Source: SFWF01 sp045636705 (GTDB lineage: Bacteria > Bacillota > Clostridia > Oscillospirales > Acutalibacteraceae). From it: 60,130 nt of DNA. Under the pieces are notes generated by a model that saw only the letters and a program-made list of their open reading frames with translations, ran no database searches and was not told the DNA's origin. Positions 1-8,292 of the stretch are shown here, one piece after another (positions within the stretch are counted from its first letter, which is position 1; every line of letters begins with the position of its first letter). The position numbers and the translations under genes were made by a program. The stretch spans positions 1-60,130 of the forward strand of contig JAZTYA010000029.1 of the NCBI GenBank assembly GCA_045636705.1. The letters run 5' to 3'.

Positions 1-318
1 CTTGAGCCTGCATGGATAACCTCCAACCAAATCGAGGCTGCCCGTATCGCAATGACACGTTACATCAAGCGTGGCGGTAAGGTGTGGATTAAAATATTCC
101 CCGATAAGCCAATCACTGCTAAGCCTGCTGAAACTCGAATGGGTTCCGGTAAAGGTTCACCTGAGTCCTGGGTAGCAGTTGTTAAGCCCGGCCGTATCAT
201 GTTTGAAATCGGCGGCGTAAGTGAGGAGCTCGCAAGAGAGGCTATGCGTCTTGCTGCTAACAAGCTCCCCATTAAGTGCAAGTTTATTAATAATAAAGAG
301 ATGGGTGGTGAGCAGTAA
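1..318 (+). CDS. rplP: 50S ribosomal protein L16, C-terminal part (cut by window start)
   Basis: Reading frame 1 is open from the first base and encodes the L16 C-terminal region, including the family segments AWITSNQIEAARIAMTRYIK and WIKIFPDKPITAKPAETRMG. L16 sits at the base of the 50S central protuberance, near the A-site tRNA elbow and the peptidyl transferase centre. About 105 codons are present, so roughly the first quarter of the usual 135-145 residues lies outside the window. The stop codon overlaps the rpmC start by one base (TAATG), so translation is probably coupled. This marks the junction of the S10 and spc gene blocks. Confidence 0.97.
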   Translation, partial: LEPAWITSNQIEAARIAMTRYIKRGGKVWIKIFPDKPITAKPAETRMGSGKGSPESWVAVVKPGRIMFEIGGVSEELAREAMRLAANKLPIKCKFINNKEMGGEQ

Positions 319-524
319 TGAATGCTAAGGAAGTAAGAGAACTCAGTTTACCCGAGCTTGAAAAGAAGCTTGCTGATTTGAAGGCAGAACTTTTCCACCT
401 TCGTTTCCAGCATACCATTAACCAGCTCGACAACCCCATGCGTCTTTGTGCTGTTAAAAAGGATATTGCCCGTGTTCAGACAATTATCCGTGAAACACAG
501 TCCAAAGAAGCTGCAAACGCTTAA
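318..524 (+). CDS. rpmC: 50S ribosomal protein L29
   Basis: The product is 68 residues, the normal size for L29. This helical protein lies near the peptide exit tunnel and contributes to the docking site for SRP and trigger factor. The alternating Leu/Lys helix (LPELEKKLADLKAELFHLRF) followed by the NPMRL loop is the family signature. It overlaps rplP by one base and is followed 16 bases later by rpsQ, whose ribosome binding site (AAAAGGAGG) is strong. No unusual feature was seen. Confidence 0.97.
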   Translation: MNAKEVRELSLPELEKKLADLKAELFHLRFQHTINQLDNPMRLCAVKKDIARVQTIIRETQSKEAANA

Positions 525-540
525 AAGGAGGTAACCTAGA

Positions 541-795
541 ATGGAAAGAAACCTTCGTAAAACAAGAGTGGGCGTAGTTGTAAGCGACAAGATGGACAAG
601 ACCGTTGTAGTTGCTATTAAGGACAACGTAAAGCATCCTCTCTACAAGAAAATCGTTAAGAACACTGTTAAGTTCAAGGCTCATGATGAGGAAAACACCT
701 GTGGCGTAGGCGACAGAGTTCTCATTATGGAAACCAGACCTATCTCTAAGGATAAGAGATGGCGTGTAGTAGAAATCATAGAGAAGGCTAAATAG
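541..795 (+). CDS. rpsQ: 30S ribosomal protein S17
   Basis: This 84-residue OB-fold protein binds 16S rRNA early in 30S assembly. The start MERNLRKTRVGVVVSDKMDK and the later motif GDRVLIMETRPISKDKRWR are typical of bacterial S17. A strong AAAAGGAGG ribosome binding site precedes the ATG. It lies in the usual order between rpmC and rplN and is transcribed with them. Confidence 0.97.
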   Translation: MERNLRKTRVGVVVSDKMDKTVVVAIKDNVKHPLYKKIVKNTVKFKAHDEENTCGVGDRVLIMETRPISKDKRWRVVEIIEKAK

Positions 796-820
796 TCTTT
801 GTGACAAGGAGGAAAATACT

Positions 821-1189
821 GTGATACAGCAACAGAGTTACCTTAAAGTAGCTGATAATACAGGCGCAAAAGAACTTATGTGCATCCGTGTATTAGGCGG
901 CTCCGGCAGAAGGTATGCCAACATTGGCGATGTAGTCGTTGCTTCGGTTAAGAAGGCTGCTCCCGGCGGCACTGTTAAGAAGGGCGATGTAGTTAAAGCG
1001 GTTGTTGTTCGTTCTGTAAGAGGCCTCCGTCGCAATGACGGCACCTATATCAGATTCGACGAGAACGCTGCAGTAATCATTCGTGATGACAAGAACCCCA
1101 GAGGAACCCGTATCTTTGGACCCGTTGCACGTGAACTTCGTGACAACGACTATATGAAGATACTTTCTCTCGCACCCGAAGTACTTTAA
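821..1189 (+). CDS. rplN: 50S ribosomal protein L14
   Basis: The product is 122 residues, exactly the usual L14 length. L14 lies at the subunit interface and contacts 16S rRNA (bridge B8) and silencing factor RsfS. The N-terminus IQQQSYLKVADNTGAKELMC and the GGSGRRYANIGDVVVASVK stretch are diagnostic. The start is GTG, chosen because it directly follows the AAGGAGGAAAATACT ribosome binding region and gives the canonical N-terminus. Confidence 0.97.
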   Translation: MIQQQSYLKVADNTGAKELMCIRVLGGSGRRYANIGDVVVASVKKAAPGGTVKKGDVVKAVVVRSVRGLRRNDGTYIRFDENAAVIIRDDKNPRGTRIFGPVARELRDNDYMKILSLAPEVL

Positions 1190-1203
1190 GGAGGTAAGAC
1201 ACA

Positions 1204-1533
1204 ATGAATAGTTTGTTTGTAAAAACCGGCGATACCGTTGTTCTTCTTACCGGAGATAAAAAGGACAAGGGCAAGAAGGGCAAGGTTTTAGCCGTAAGCC
1301 CAAAAGAGGGTAAGGTTATCGTTGAGGGATTAAACATTGTTAAAAAGCATGTTAAGCCCCGCAAGGCTGGAGACCCATCCGGCATTATTGAGACCGAAGG
1401 AGCAATCTATGCTTCTAAGGTTCAGGTAGTTTGCCCCAAGTGTGGCAAGGCTACCCGTGTAGGACACAAAATTAAAGAGGACGGCACAAAGGTTCGCGTT
1501 TGCAAGAACAAGGACTGCGGTGCAGAACTTTAA
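1204..1533 (+). CDS. rplX: 50S ribosomal protein L24
   Basis: This 109-residue protein has the N-terminal KOW motif (residues 1-40, VKTGDTVVLLTGDKKDKGKKG) of the assembly initiator L24, which binds the 5' part of 23S rRNA. The C-terminal third carries four cysteines in the order CPKCG...CKNKDCG, a zinc-knuckle-like arrangement common in clostridial L24 and absent from E. coli L24. Metal binding is inferred from the cysteine spacing only. It sits between rplN and rplE as expected. Confidence 0.96.
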   Translation: MNSLFVKTGDTVVLLTGDKKDKGKKGKVLAVSPKEGKVIVEGLNIVKKHVKPRKAGDPSGIIETEGAIYASKVQVVCPKCGKATRVGHKIKEDGTKVRVCKNKDCGAEL

Positions 1534-1551
1534 GAGTAGGAGGAATATCAC

Positions 1552-2091
1552 ATGGCAAGATTATTTGATGAATACAAGCAGTCAATAGCTCCTGCTTTGA
1601 TGAACAAGTTCGGTTACAAGAGCGTCATGCAGATTCCGAAGCTCGACAAGGTTGTCATCAACGTAGGATGCGGAGAAGCTAAGGACAATTCCAAGGTTAT
1701 CGACGCAATTATGAGAGATTTAGCAATCATCACCGGTCAGAAGGCTGTTCCTTGTAGAGCAAAGAAGTCGGTTGCGAACTTCAAGCTCCGTGAGGGTATG
1801 CCCATCGGTGTAAAGGTAACACTCAGAGGTGCTCGTATGTATGAGTTTGTTGACAGACTCTTCAACGCTGCTCTTCCCCGTGTTAGAGACTTCAGAGGAA
1901 TTAACGCAAACTCCTTCGACGGCCGCGGCAACTATGCTATGGGCGTTAAGGAACAGCTTATCTTCCCTGAAATCGAGTACGACAAGATTGATAAGGTTCG
2001 CGGTATGGACATTATGTTCGTAACAACCGCTAAGACCGACGAAGAAGCAAGAGAGCTTTTAACCCTTATGGGTGCTCCCTTTGCAAGATAA
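1552..2091 (+). CDS. rplE: 50S ribosomal protein L5
   Basis: At 179 residues this matches bacterial L5, which binds 5S rRNA with L18 and contacts the P-site tRNA. Visible family motifs are PKLDKVVINVGCGEAK near the N-terminus, GQKAVPCRAKKSVANFKLRE and the loop around DFRGINANSFDGRGNYAMG. It follows rplX with an AGGAGG ribosome binding site and precedes the zinc-type S14 gene, the normal spc operon order. Confidence 0.97.
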   Translation: MARLFDEYKQSIAPALMNKFGYKSVMQIPKLDKVVINVGCGEAKDNSKVIDAIMRDLAIITGQKAVPCRAKKSVANFKLREGMPIGVKVTLRGARMYEFVDRLFNAALPRVRDFRGINANSFDGRGNYAMGVKEQLIFPEIEYDKIDKVRGMDIMFVTTAKTDEEARELLTLMGAPFAR

Positions 2092-2108
2092 GATAAGGAG
2101 AGGGAATT

Positions 2109-2294
2109 ATGGCAAAAACAGCTATGAAAATTAAGCAGGCTAGACCTGCTAAGTTCTCTACAAGAGAATACAACAGATGCAAAATCTGTGGCCGCCCTCA
2201 TGCTTATCTTCGCAAGTATGGCGTTTGCCGTATCTGCTTCAGAGAGCTCGCATATAAGGGCGAAATCCCCGGCGTAAAGAAAGCCAGCTGGTAA
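2109..2294 (+). CDS. rpsZ: 30S ribosomal protein S14, zinc-binding short type
   Basis: The product is only 61 residues with four cysteines, C24-x2-C27 and C40-x2-C43. This is the zinc-containing (C+) S14, not the 89-101 residue zinc-free form. It binds the 16S 3' major (head) domain. Many Firmicutes carry a second zinc-free copy, controlled by a Zur repressor, elsewhere in the genome; none is in this window. It has the ancestral location between L5 and S8. Confidence 0.96.
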   Translation: MAKTAMKIKQARPAKFSTREYNRCKICGRPHAYLRKYGVCRICFRELAYKGEIPGVKKASW

Positions 2295-2309
2295 AGGAGG
2301 ACGATTGGA

Positions 2310-2708
2310 ATGCAAATTACAGATACAATTGCAGATATGCTAACTAGAATCCGTAACGCAGCTTCTGCGAAACACGATTCAGTTGATGTTCCTGCTTCAA
2401 ATGTAAAGAAGGCAATCGCCCAGATTTTACTTGATGAGGGATACATCAGCAACTACACCGTTGTTGAGGACGGAAAACAGGGCATGATTCACATTACTTT
2501 AAAGTATGGCCCTAACAAAACTCAAATCATTACCGGACTTCGCAGAATTTCAAAGCCCGGTCTCCGTATTTACACAAATGTAGAAGATATGCCTAAGGTT
2601 ATGAAGGGTCTTGGTATTGCAATTCTCTCAACCTCTAAGGGTATCATGACAGACAAGCAGGCTCGCGCTAACAATGTTGGCGGCGAAGTTCTCGCTTACA
2701 TTTGGTAA
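2310..2708 (+). CDS. rpsH: 30S ribosomal protein S8
   Basis: This 132-residue product begins with MQITDTIADMLTRIRNA, the invariant S8 N-terminus, and ends with the family motif VGGEVLAYIW. S8 binds the central domain of 16S rRNA, and in E. coli it also represses the spc operon. A strong GTAAAGGAGG site precedes the ATG. The stop at 2706-2708 is followed by the rplF ribosome binding site. Confidence 0.97.
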   Translation: MQITDTIADMLTRIRNAASAKHDSVDVPASNVKKAIAQILLDEGYISNYTVVEDGKQGMIHITLKYGPNKTQIITGLRRISKPGLRIYTNVEDMPKVMKGLGIAILSTSKGIMTDKQARANNVGGEVLAYIW

Positions 2709-2722
2709 GGGGGTGCTCGAAT

Positions 2723-3271
2723 ATGTCAAGAATTGGTAGAAAGCCTATCGTAGTTCCTGCAGGCGTTGAGGTTAAGGTTGACGGTTCTGTGGTTACCGTT
2801 AAGGGACCCAAGGGTCAGCTCACAAACACATTTAACGCTGCTATGAACATCGCTATGGAAGGTAACGAGATTACTGTTACTCGTCCTTCTGATAATAAAG
2901 AGCACCGTTCTTTACACGGTCTTACCCGTACACTCATCGCTAATATGATTATCGGTGTAACCGAAGGCTTCAAGAAGGAGCTTCAGGTAAACGGCGTAGG
3001 TTACCGTGTACAAAAGCAGGGAACAAACCTTGTTATGAACTTAGGATATTCACATCAGGTTATTATGCCTGAGGTTCCTGGTATCACAGTCGAGGTTCCC
3101 GGTCCCAACAGCATCATTATTTCCGGACCTGATAAGCAGATGGTTGGACAGTTCGCAGCAGAAGTTCGCGAAAAGCGTCCTCCGGAGCCTTATAAGGGCA
3201 AGGGCATCAAATATATTGACGAGCATATCCGCCGCAAGGAAGGTAAAGCCGCCAAGGGTAGTAAGAAATAA
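2723..3271 (+). CDS. rplF: 50S ribosomal protein L6
   Basis: L6 is a two-domain protein near the GTPase-associated centre of the 50S. The start MSRIGRKPIVVPAGVEV and the C-terminal motif PPEPYKGKGIKYIDEHIRRK are canonical. I chose the ATG at 2723 because the AAGGGGG site at 2707-2713 lies just upstream. An in-frame TTG at 2702 would overlap rpsH and add seven non-conserved residues. The resulting 182 residues fit the family. Confidence 0.96.
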   Translation: MSRIGRKPIVVPAGVEVKVDGSVVTVKGPKGQLTNTFNAAMNIAMEGNEITVTRPSDNKEHRSLHGLTRTLIANMIIGVTEGFKKELQVNGVGYRVQKQGTNLVMNLGYSHQVIMPEVPGITVEVPGPNSIIISGPDKQMVGQFAAEVREKRPPEPYKGKGIKYIDEHIRRKEGKAAKGSKK

Positions 3272-3289
3272 TAAAGGAGTGTATTTAAA

Positions 3290-3649
3290 ATGGTTAATAA
3301 GCCTGATTCAAACAAGGCTCGTATCCGCAAACACATGCGTGTTCGTGGTAAAATCAGCGGTACCGCAGAGCGTCCGCGTCTTAATGTTTTCCGCTCCAAT
3401 ACAAATATCTACGCCCAATTGATAGATGATGTTAAAGGAGTAACCTTAGCAGCTGCTTCTTCTTTAGAGAAGGAATTCGGCGCAGCTAAGGGTAACTGCG
3501 AGGAAGCTCGCAAAGTAGGTCAGTTAATTGCTGCTCGTGCAGCCGAGAAGGGTATAACCGACGTTGTTTTCGACAGAGGCGGATATATCTATCACGGACG
3601 CGTTAAAGAGCTTGCCGAAGGTGCCCGTGAGGGCGGCCTCAAGTTCTAA
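3290..3649 (+). CDS. rplR: 50S ribosomal protein L18
   Basis: The product is 119 residues, typical of L18, which delivers 5S rRNA to the central protuberance together with L5. Motifs RKHMRVRGKISGTAERPRLN, RSNTNIYAQLIDD and the C-terminal FDRGGYIYHGRVKELAEGAR are family hallmarks. It is preceded by an AAAGGAG site and followed 18 bases later by rpsE. Confidence 0.97.
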   Translation: MVNKPDSNKARIRKHMRVRGKISGTAERPRLNVFRSNTNIYAQLIDDVKGVTLAAASSLEKEFGAAKGNCEEARKVGQLIAARAAEKGITDVVFDRGGYIYHGRVKELAEGAREGGLKF

Positions 3650-3667
3650 TGATAGGAGGAAATACTT

Positions 3668-4171
3668 TTGGCTACTAAGATAGATGCTACTGCATTAGAT
3701 TTACAAGAGCGCGTTGTAGCGCTCAACCGCGTATCCAAGACCGTTAAGGGTGGACGCATCATGAAATTCTCAGCACTCGTTGTTGTTGGTAACGGCGAAG
3801 GTATCGTAGGCTTCGGTCTCGGTAAGGCTGGCGAAGTTCCGGATGCTATCCGCAAGGGTATTGAGGATGCAAAGAAGAACCTCATTAAGGTTTCTTTAAA
3901 GGGAACAACAATTCCTCACGAAGTTATCGGTGAGTTTGGCGCTGGCCGCGTTCTTATGAAGCCCGCTGCTCCCGGTACCGGAGTTATCGCAGGTGGCGCA
4001 GTTCGTGCCGTTCTCGAAATGACCGGTATTCGTGACATTCGTACAAAGGCTCTCCGTTCAAACAATCCTATGAACGTTGTTAGAGCAACAGTTAAGGGAC
4101 TTTCTGAACTTCGCACAGCTGAAGAAGTTGCTGCTATTCGTGGCAAGTCCGTTAAAGAAATCGTAGGTTAA
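3668..4171 (+). CDS. rpsE: 30S ribosomal protein S5
   Basis: This 167-residue protein has the double-stranded RNA binding N-domain (VVALNRVSKTVKGGRIMKFS) and the S5 C-domain (GVIAGGAVRAVLEMTGI). S5 helps shape the mRNA entry site and affects decoding accuracy. The start is TTG at 3668, supported by the AGGAGGAAATACTT region immediately upstream and by the lack of any other start before the conserved region. It continues the spc order into rpmD. Confidence 0.96.
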   Translation: MATKIDATALDLQERVVALNRVSKTVKGGRIMKFSALVVVGNGEGIVGFGLGKAGEVPDAIRKGIEDAKKNLIKVSLKGTTIPHEVIGEFGAGRVLMKPAAPGTGVIAGGAVRAVLEMTGIRDIRTKALRSNNPMNVVRATVKGLSELRTAEEVAAIRGKSVKEIVG

Positions 4172-4185
4172 GGAGGAAGTAGAAA

Positions 4186-4380
4186 ATGGCAACAAAGAAG
4201 ACTTCCGTTCTTAATATCAAACTCGTAAAGAGCACCATTGGTTGCAAAAAGGACCAGATCGCTACCGTTGAAGCTTTAGGTCTTCACAAGGTTGGCGAGA
4301 CCGTTCAGCAGCCCAAGAATGATGCTACTATGGGTAAGGTAAAGAAGGTTATCCACCTCGTTGAGGTAACCGAAGCTTAA
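4186..4380 (+). CDS. rpmD: 50S ribosomal protein L30
   Basis: This 64-residue protein is the compact ferredoxin-fold L30. The core VKSTIGCKKDQIATVEALGL and the following VQQPKNDATMGKVKKVIHLV are the family pattern. It sits between rpsE and rplO as in most bacteria. L30 is missing from some lineages, so its presence is informative for classification. Confidence 0.95.
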   Translation: MATKKTSVLNIKLVKSTIGCKKDQIATVEALGLHKVGETVQQPKNDATMGKVKKVIHLVEVTEA

Positions 4381-4476
4381 AAAAGCTTCATATTGTCCCA
4401 AAAGGGACGTAGTGCGGGTTTAGTCGTCGCATTAAGCGACATGGCGACCGTGGATTTTAACAAGGAGGTGCGAAAA

Positions 4477-4917
4477 ATGAAACTGCATGAACTTATGCCC
4501 GCTGCAGGTTCAACAAAAGAACCTAAGCGTATAGGCAGAGGTCACGGTTCCGGAAACGGCAAAACTGCCGGTAAGGGACACAAGGGACAAAAAGCTAGAG
4601 CTGGTCGTGGATTCAGACCGGGATTTGAGGGCGGTCAGATGCCTTTACAGCGTCGTGTTCCGAAGCGTGGCTTCAACAATATATTCGCGACAGAATATTC
4701 TATCGTAAACGTTTCCGCTTTAGAGGTGTTTGAAGACGGCGCAGTCGTAAACGCTGCAGCTTTAGCGGAAAAAGGTCTTATTAAATCAGCAAACGAGAAC
4801 GTTAAGATTCTAGGCAATGGCGAAATTACCAAGAAACTCACAGTTACAGCTTCTGCTTTCTCTGCATCTGCAGCAGAAAAGATTCAGAAGGCTGGCGGAA
4901 GTGCTGAGGTGAAATAA
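4477..4917 (+). CDS. rplO: 50S ribosomal protein L15
   Basis: L15 is a late-assembly protein whose long Gly/Arg/Lys-rich N-terminal arm threads into 23S rRNA. The arm is visible as GRGHGSGNGKTAGKGHKGQK and RAGRGFRPGFEGGQMPL. The start at 4477 is chosen because it gives the canonical MKLHELMPAAGS and follows the strong AAGGAGGTG site at 4462-4470. The frame stays open upstream to 4393, but that part shows no conserved sequence. The stop overlaps the secY start by one base. Confidence 0.95.
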   Translation: MKLHELMPAAGSTKEPKRIGRGHGSGNGKTAGKGHKGQKARAGRGFRPGFEGGQMPLQRRVPKRGFNNIFATEYSIVNVSALEVFEDGAVVNAAALAEKGLIKSANENVKILGNGEITKKLTVTASAFSASAAEKIQKAGGSAEVK

Positions 4918-6191
4918 TGCTAGATATAATAAGAGCTGCATGGAAGGTTAAGGAACTTCGCAACAAGATTTTCTTTACCCTTATGATAATTTTAGTATTT
5001 CGTATAGGTAGCGTGCTCCCCGTTCCTTTCGTGGACATCGCTTCATTACAGGCTGCTGAAAGCAATGCCTTCTTCAGCTACCTTTCGGTTTTAACCGGTG
5101 GTGGACTTGAATACGGTGCATTATTCGCAATGTCTGTAACTCCCTATATCAACGCATCGATTATTATGCAACTTTTAGCTGTTGCAATTCCTTACCTTGA
5201 GAGACTCTCTCAGTTAGGCGAGGAAGGCAGAAAGAAGATTGCTGCAATCACTCGTTACGTTGCGGTAGGCCTCGGCCTTCTCCAAGGACTTGTGTACTTC
5301 TTCTACTTGAAGGCACAAGGACACCTTATCAGTGAGGTTAAGGGTGGCGCCGTTTGGTTTGCAGGCTTCGTTATCGTAGCTGCATTTACAGCAGGTTCTG
5401 CACTTGTAATGTGGTTAGGCGAAAGAATTGATGTCAACGGTATCGGAAACGGAATATCAATAATTCTTTTTGCGGGTATTATTTCCCGCGCACCCCAGGC
5501 ATTTGCTTATCTTTGGGGCGAATTCACCGGAGGCAGATACGTTCAGGTTATAGCAATTGTTGTTATATTCCTTTTAGTAATTGCTTTCATCGTGTGGATG
5601 ACAAGAGCAGAACGCAGAGTTCCTGTTCAGTATGCAAAAAGGGTTGTAGGCCGTAAACAGTACGGCGGTCAGGCATCACATATTCCTTTCAAGGTTAATA
5701 TGTCCGGTGTTATGCCCATCATTTTTGCAAGCTCAATCTTAATGATGCCCACAATGATACTTTCCTTCAGAGATTTAACTGTTGAGAGCACCTTTAACAA
5801 GGTATTAGCACTCTTCAGCACACAAGGCGCATTCTATGCAATCCTTTACTTTGCGCTCATCATCGGTTTTGCATACTTCTATGCAACTATGCAATATAAC
5901 CCTGTTGAGATTGCAAACAACATCAGAAAGAACGGTGGTTCGGTTCCCGGAATTCGTCCCGGCAAGCCCACTTCCGACTTCTTCCAGAAGATTCTTTCTC
6001 GTGTAACACTTTTAGGTGCGCTCTTCCTTAGTGTAATCGCTATCTTACCTATCTTTATCGGTAACGTTGGCGGAATTAACATCTCTCTTGGTGGTACTTC
6101 TGTACTCATTATGGTTGGTGTTGCACTTGATACAGTTCAGAGTCTTGAGTCGCAGATGATGATGCGTCATTATAAGGGCTTCTTGGATTAA
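4917..6191 (+). CDS. secY: Protein translocase subunit SecY
   Basis: SecY forms the membrane channel of the Sec translocon. The 424-residue product has the expected ten hydrophobic segments. Motifs include the TM2 plug-region stretch ALFAMSVTPYINASIIMQLL and the cytosolic loop MTRAERRVPVQYAKRVVGRK that contacts the ribosome and SecA. The C-terminus contains NIRKNGGSVPGIRPG. It overlaps rplO by one base (TAATG), so it is translationally coupled to the ribosomal genes, and adk follows after 25 bases. Confidence 0.97.
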   Translation: MLDIIRAAWKVKELRNKIFFTLMIILVFRIGSVLPVPFVDIASLQAAESNAFFSYLSVLTGGGLEYGALFAMSVTPYINASIIMQLLAVAIPYLERLSQLGEEGRKKIAAITRYVAVGLGLLQGLVYFFYLKAQGHLISEVKGGAVWFAGFVIVAAFTAGSALVMWLGERIDVNGIGNGISIILFAGIISRAPQAFAYLWGEFTGGRYVQVIAIVVIFLLVIAFIVWMTRAERRVPVQYAKRVVGRKQYGGQASHIPFKVNMSGVMPIIFASSILMMPTMILSFRDLTVESTFNKVLALFSTQGAFYAILYFALIIGFAYFYATMQYNPVEIANNIRKNGGSVPGIRPGKPTSDFFQKILSRVTLLGALFLSVIAILPIFIGNVGGINISLGGTSVLIMVGVALDTVQSLESQMMMRHYKGFLD

Positions 6192-6216
6192 GTGCAAAAT
6201 TTATAAGGAGAACGAT

Positions 6217-6846
6217 ATGAAATTAATTCTTCTTGGAGCGCCGGGTGCAGGAAAAGGCACACAGGCGGAAATCATTTGTGAAAAGCTTTCGGTTCCCACT
6301 ATTTCCACAGGAAATATCATTCGTGCCGCACTTAAAAACGGCACCGAAATGGGAATGAAGGCAAAAGAATATATGGACGCAGGTAAGCTTGTTCCCGATG
6401 ACGTTGTAATCGGCATCATCAAGGAACGACTCAGTGAGGATGACTGCCAGAACGGTTTCATCCTCGACGGCTTCCCTCGCACCATTCCTCAGGCTGAGGC
6501 TTTGGATGCAATGGGCGTTAAAATGGACTGCGTTCTTTCTATCGAAGTGCCCGATGAAAAGATAGTTGCTCGTATGTCAGGCAGAAGAGTCTGCGCTTGC
6601 GGAGCCAGCTATCACACCGAGTACAAGAAACCAAAGCAGGACGGCGTTTGCGACGTCTGCGGTGGCGCGCTTACCATCCGCAAGGATGACGAGCCGGCAA
6701 CTGTTTTAGATAGACTTCACGTTTATCACGAGCAGACCGAGCCGCTAAAGGATTACTATAGCAAGGCCGGAATTCTTCGCACAGTAGAAGGTCAAGAAGA
6801 AGTTGCAGATACTACCAAACTTGTTCTTGCTGCGTTGGGGATATAA
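6217..6846 (+). CDS. adk: Adenylate kinase with zinc-type LID
   Basis: Adenylate kinase interconverts ATP + AMP and 2 ADP in the cytoplasm. The 209-residue product shows the P-loop GAPGAGKGT (residues 7-15), the AMP-site FILDGFPRT (81-89) and the long LID domain. The LID carries four cysteines (126, 128, 145, 148), as in Gram-positive zinc-containing enzymes. The first pair is spaced C-x-C rather than the more usual C-x2-C, which is worth noting for metal binding. The secY-adk-map order is standard for Firmicutes. Confidence 0.96.
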   Translation: MKLILLGAPGAGKGTQAEIICEKLSVPTISTGNIIRAALKNGTEMGMKAKEYMDAGKLVPDDVVIGIIKERLSEDDCQNGFILDGFPRTIPQAEALDAMGVKMDCVLSIEVPDEKIVARMSGRRVCACGASYHTEYKKPKQDGVCDVCGGALTIRKDDEPATVLDRLHVYHEQTEPLKDYYSKAGILRTVEGQEEVADTTKLVLAALGI

Positions 6847-6849
6847 TTT

Positions 6850-7599
6850 ATGATAGTGCTAAAAACGGTGCGCGAGCTTAACGTTATGAGGGAAGCTTGC
6901 AGGATATCGGCAACAGCATTAGAAATTGTGGGTAAGGCAATTGAGCCGGGTGTTACTACAGCCGAGCTTGATAGGATGGCCGAAAAGTATATACGAAGTC
7001 AAGGAGCCACTCCTAACTTTAAAAACTACAACGGCTTTCCTGCCACAGCCTGCATATCTATAAACAATGAGGTTATTCATGGAATACCGACTCAGAAGCG
7101 CAAAATCCAAGCGGGCGATATTGTCAGCGTAGATTTAGGCGCGATGTTTGAGGGATACCACGGCGATAACGCCGCCACTTTTGCTTGCGGGGATATATCC
7201 TTGGAAGCAAAGCGGCTGATAGACACAACCCGCGAAAGCCTTTACGAAGGAATTAAAGCGGCGCGTGCAGGCGGCAGAATCGGTGACATTTCATCAAGCA
7301 TCCAGTCGTATGTTGAAGCCCGTGGTTACTCGGTGGTACGAGATTTCGTCGGCCACGGCGTAGGCACAAGCTTACATGAAGCCCCCGAGGTTCCAAACTT
7401 CGGCACTGCCGGAAGAGGAATTCGCCTTATGCCCGGAATGACACTTGCTATCGAACCTATGATTAACATGGGAAAAGCGGGAGTAAAGGTTTTACCGGAC
7501 GGATGGACGGTTATTACACAGGACGGTTCCCTGTCAGCTCATTTTGAGCATACCGTTGCCATTACCTCAGAAGGCCCACAGATTATGACAAAGGTTTAA
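6850..7599 (+). CDS. map: Methionine aminopeptidase type I
   Basis: This enzyme removes the initiator methionine from new proteins when the second residue is small. The 249-residue product has the pita-bread fold motifs with all five metal ligands visible: VSVDLGAMFEGYHGDNA (two Asp), VGHGVGTSLHEAP (His), LAIEPMIN (Glu) and AHFEHTVAIT (Glu). There is no N-terminal SEC-C or SH3 extension, so this is the short class. The gap after adk is only 3 bases. Confidence 0.96.
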   Translation: MIVLKTVRELNVMREACRISATALEIVGKAIEPGVTTAELDRMAEKYIRSQGATPNFKNYNGFPATACISINNEVIHGIPTQKRKIQAGDIVSVDLGAMFEGYHGDNAATFACGDISLEAKRLIDTTRESLYEGIKAARAGGRIGDISSSIQSYVEARGYSVVRDFVGHGVGTSLHEAPEVPNFGTAGRGIRLMPGMTLAIEPMINMGKAGVKVLPDGWTVITQDGSLSAHFEHTVAITSEGPQIMTKV

Positions 7600-7602
7600 T
7601 CG

Positions 7603-7863
7603 GTGAAGGTTATGGAGGTAGGTCAAATAGTTTGCTCGCTGAAAGGCAGCGACAAAGGCTCCTTTTTGTTGGTCGTTCGTGCGGACGAGAAAAGTGCTTA
7701 TTTGGTTGACGGCAAGAGATACAAGCTCGAAGGCCCGAAACGTAAAAACTTTAAGCATATAAGTCTTACACAAACAAGACTAAATATGGAAGAGCTTTTA
7801 ACCGACAAAGCAGTGCGCAAAGCACTGGCTGTGTATCGAAACAAATGTAACCAAATCAGTTAA
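7603..7863 (+). CDS. KOW-domain RNA-binding protein (L14e-like)
   Basis: This 86-residue basic protein begins with a KOW-like beta-barrel (VGQIVCSLKGSDKGSFLLVVRADEKSAYLVDGKRYKL in outline), like the eukaryotic/archaeal L14e and L6e family. A small KOW protein is regularly found between map and infA in Firmicutes, and its function is not established; a role in ribosome assembly or function is inferred from position. The GTG start at 7603 lies 3 bases after map; the in-frame ATG at 7612 is an alternative. Confidence 0.85.
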   Translation: MKVMEVGQIVCSLKGSDKGSFLLVVRADEKSAYLVDGKRYKLEGPKRKNFKHISLTQTRLNMEELLTDKAVRKALAVYRNKCNQIS

Positions 7864-7875
7864 GGAGAAAAAGTT

Positions 7876-8094
7876 ATGTCAAAATCAGATATGATAGAAC
7901 TCGAGGGTACCGTTACCGAAGCATTGCCAAACGCAATGTTTAAGGTTCAAATTGATGGAGGACACGTAATACTCGCTCACATCTCAGGAAAACTTCGTAT
8001 GAACTTCATACGCATCCTTCCCGGAGATAAGGTTGTAGTTGAAATGTCACCCTACGATTTAACAAAGGGACGCATTACTTGGCGTTCAAAATAA
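7876..8094 (+). CDS. infA: Translation initiation factor IF-1
   Basis: IF-1 is the OB-fold factor that occupies the 30S A site during initiation. The 72-residue length and the sequence KSDMIELEGTVTEALPNAMF, ending in DLTKGRITWRSK, are canonical. It is preceded by AAGGAGAAAAAG and followed by rpmJ, the order typical of Firmicutes. Confidence 0.97.
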   Translation: MSKSDMIELEGTVTEALPNAMFKVQIDGGHVILAHISGKLRMNFIRILPGDKVVVEMSPYDLTKGRITWRSK

Positions 8095-8142
8095 GTTAAG
8101 GTTATAAAACCGAACTGACAAAATTTTAGGAGGTATATTAAA

Positions 8143-8256
8143 ATGAAAGTCAGACCTTCTGTTAAAAAGATTTGCGACAAGTGCAAAGTTATTAAGCGCA
8201 AGGGAAAAGTAATGGTTATTTGCGAAAATCCCAAGCACAAACAGCGTCAGGGCTAA
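8143..8256 (+). CDS. rpmJ: 50S ribosomal protein L36, zinc type
   Basis: This short gene encodes MKVRPSVKKICDKCKV and continues to a stop after 37 residues. C11, C14, C27 and H32 form the zinc ribbon of the C+ L36 form. L36 stabilises the folding of 23S rRNA in the late stages of 50S assembly. An AGGAGG site (8129-8134) lies 8 bases ahead of the ATG. It sits between infA and rpsM, as in other Firmicutes. Confidence 0.97.
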   Translation: MKVRPSVKKICDKCKVIKRKGKVMVICENPKHKQRQG

Positions 8257-8292
8257 TCCCTGATACACATTTTAGTGGAGGTGCATCAATAA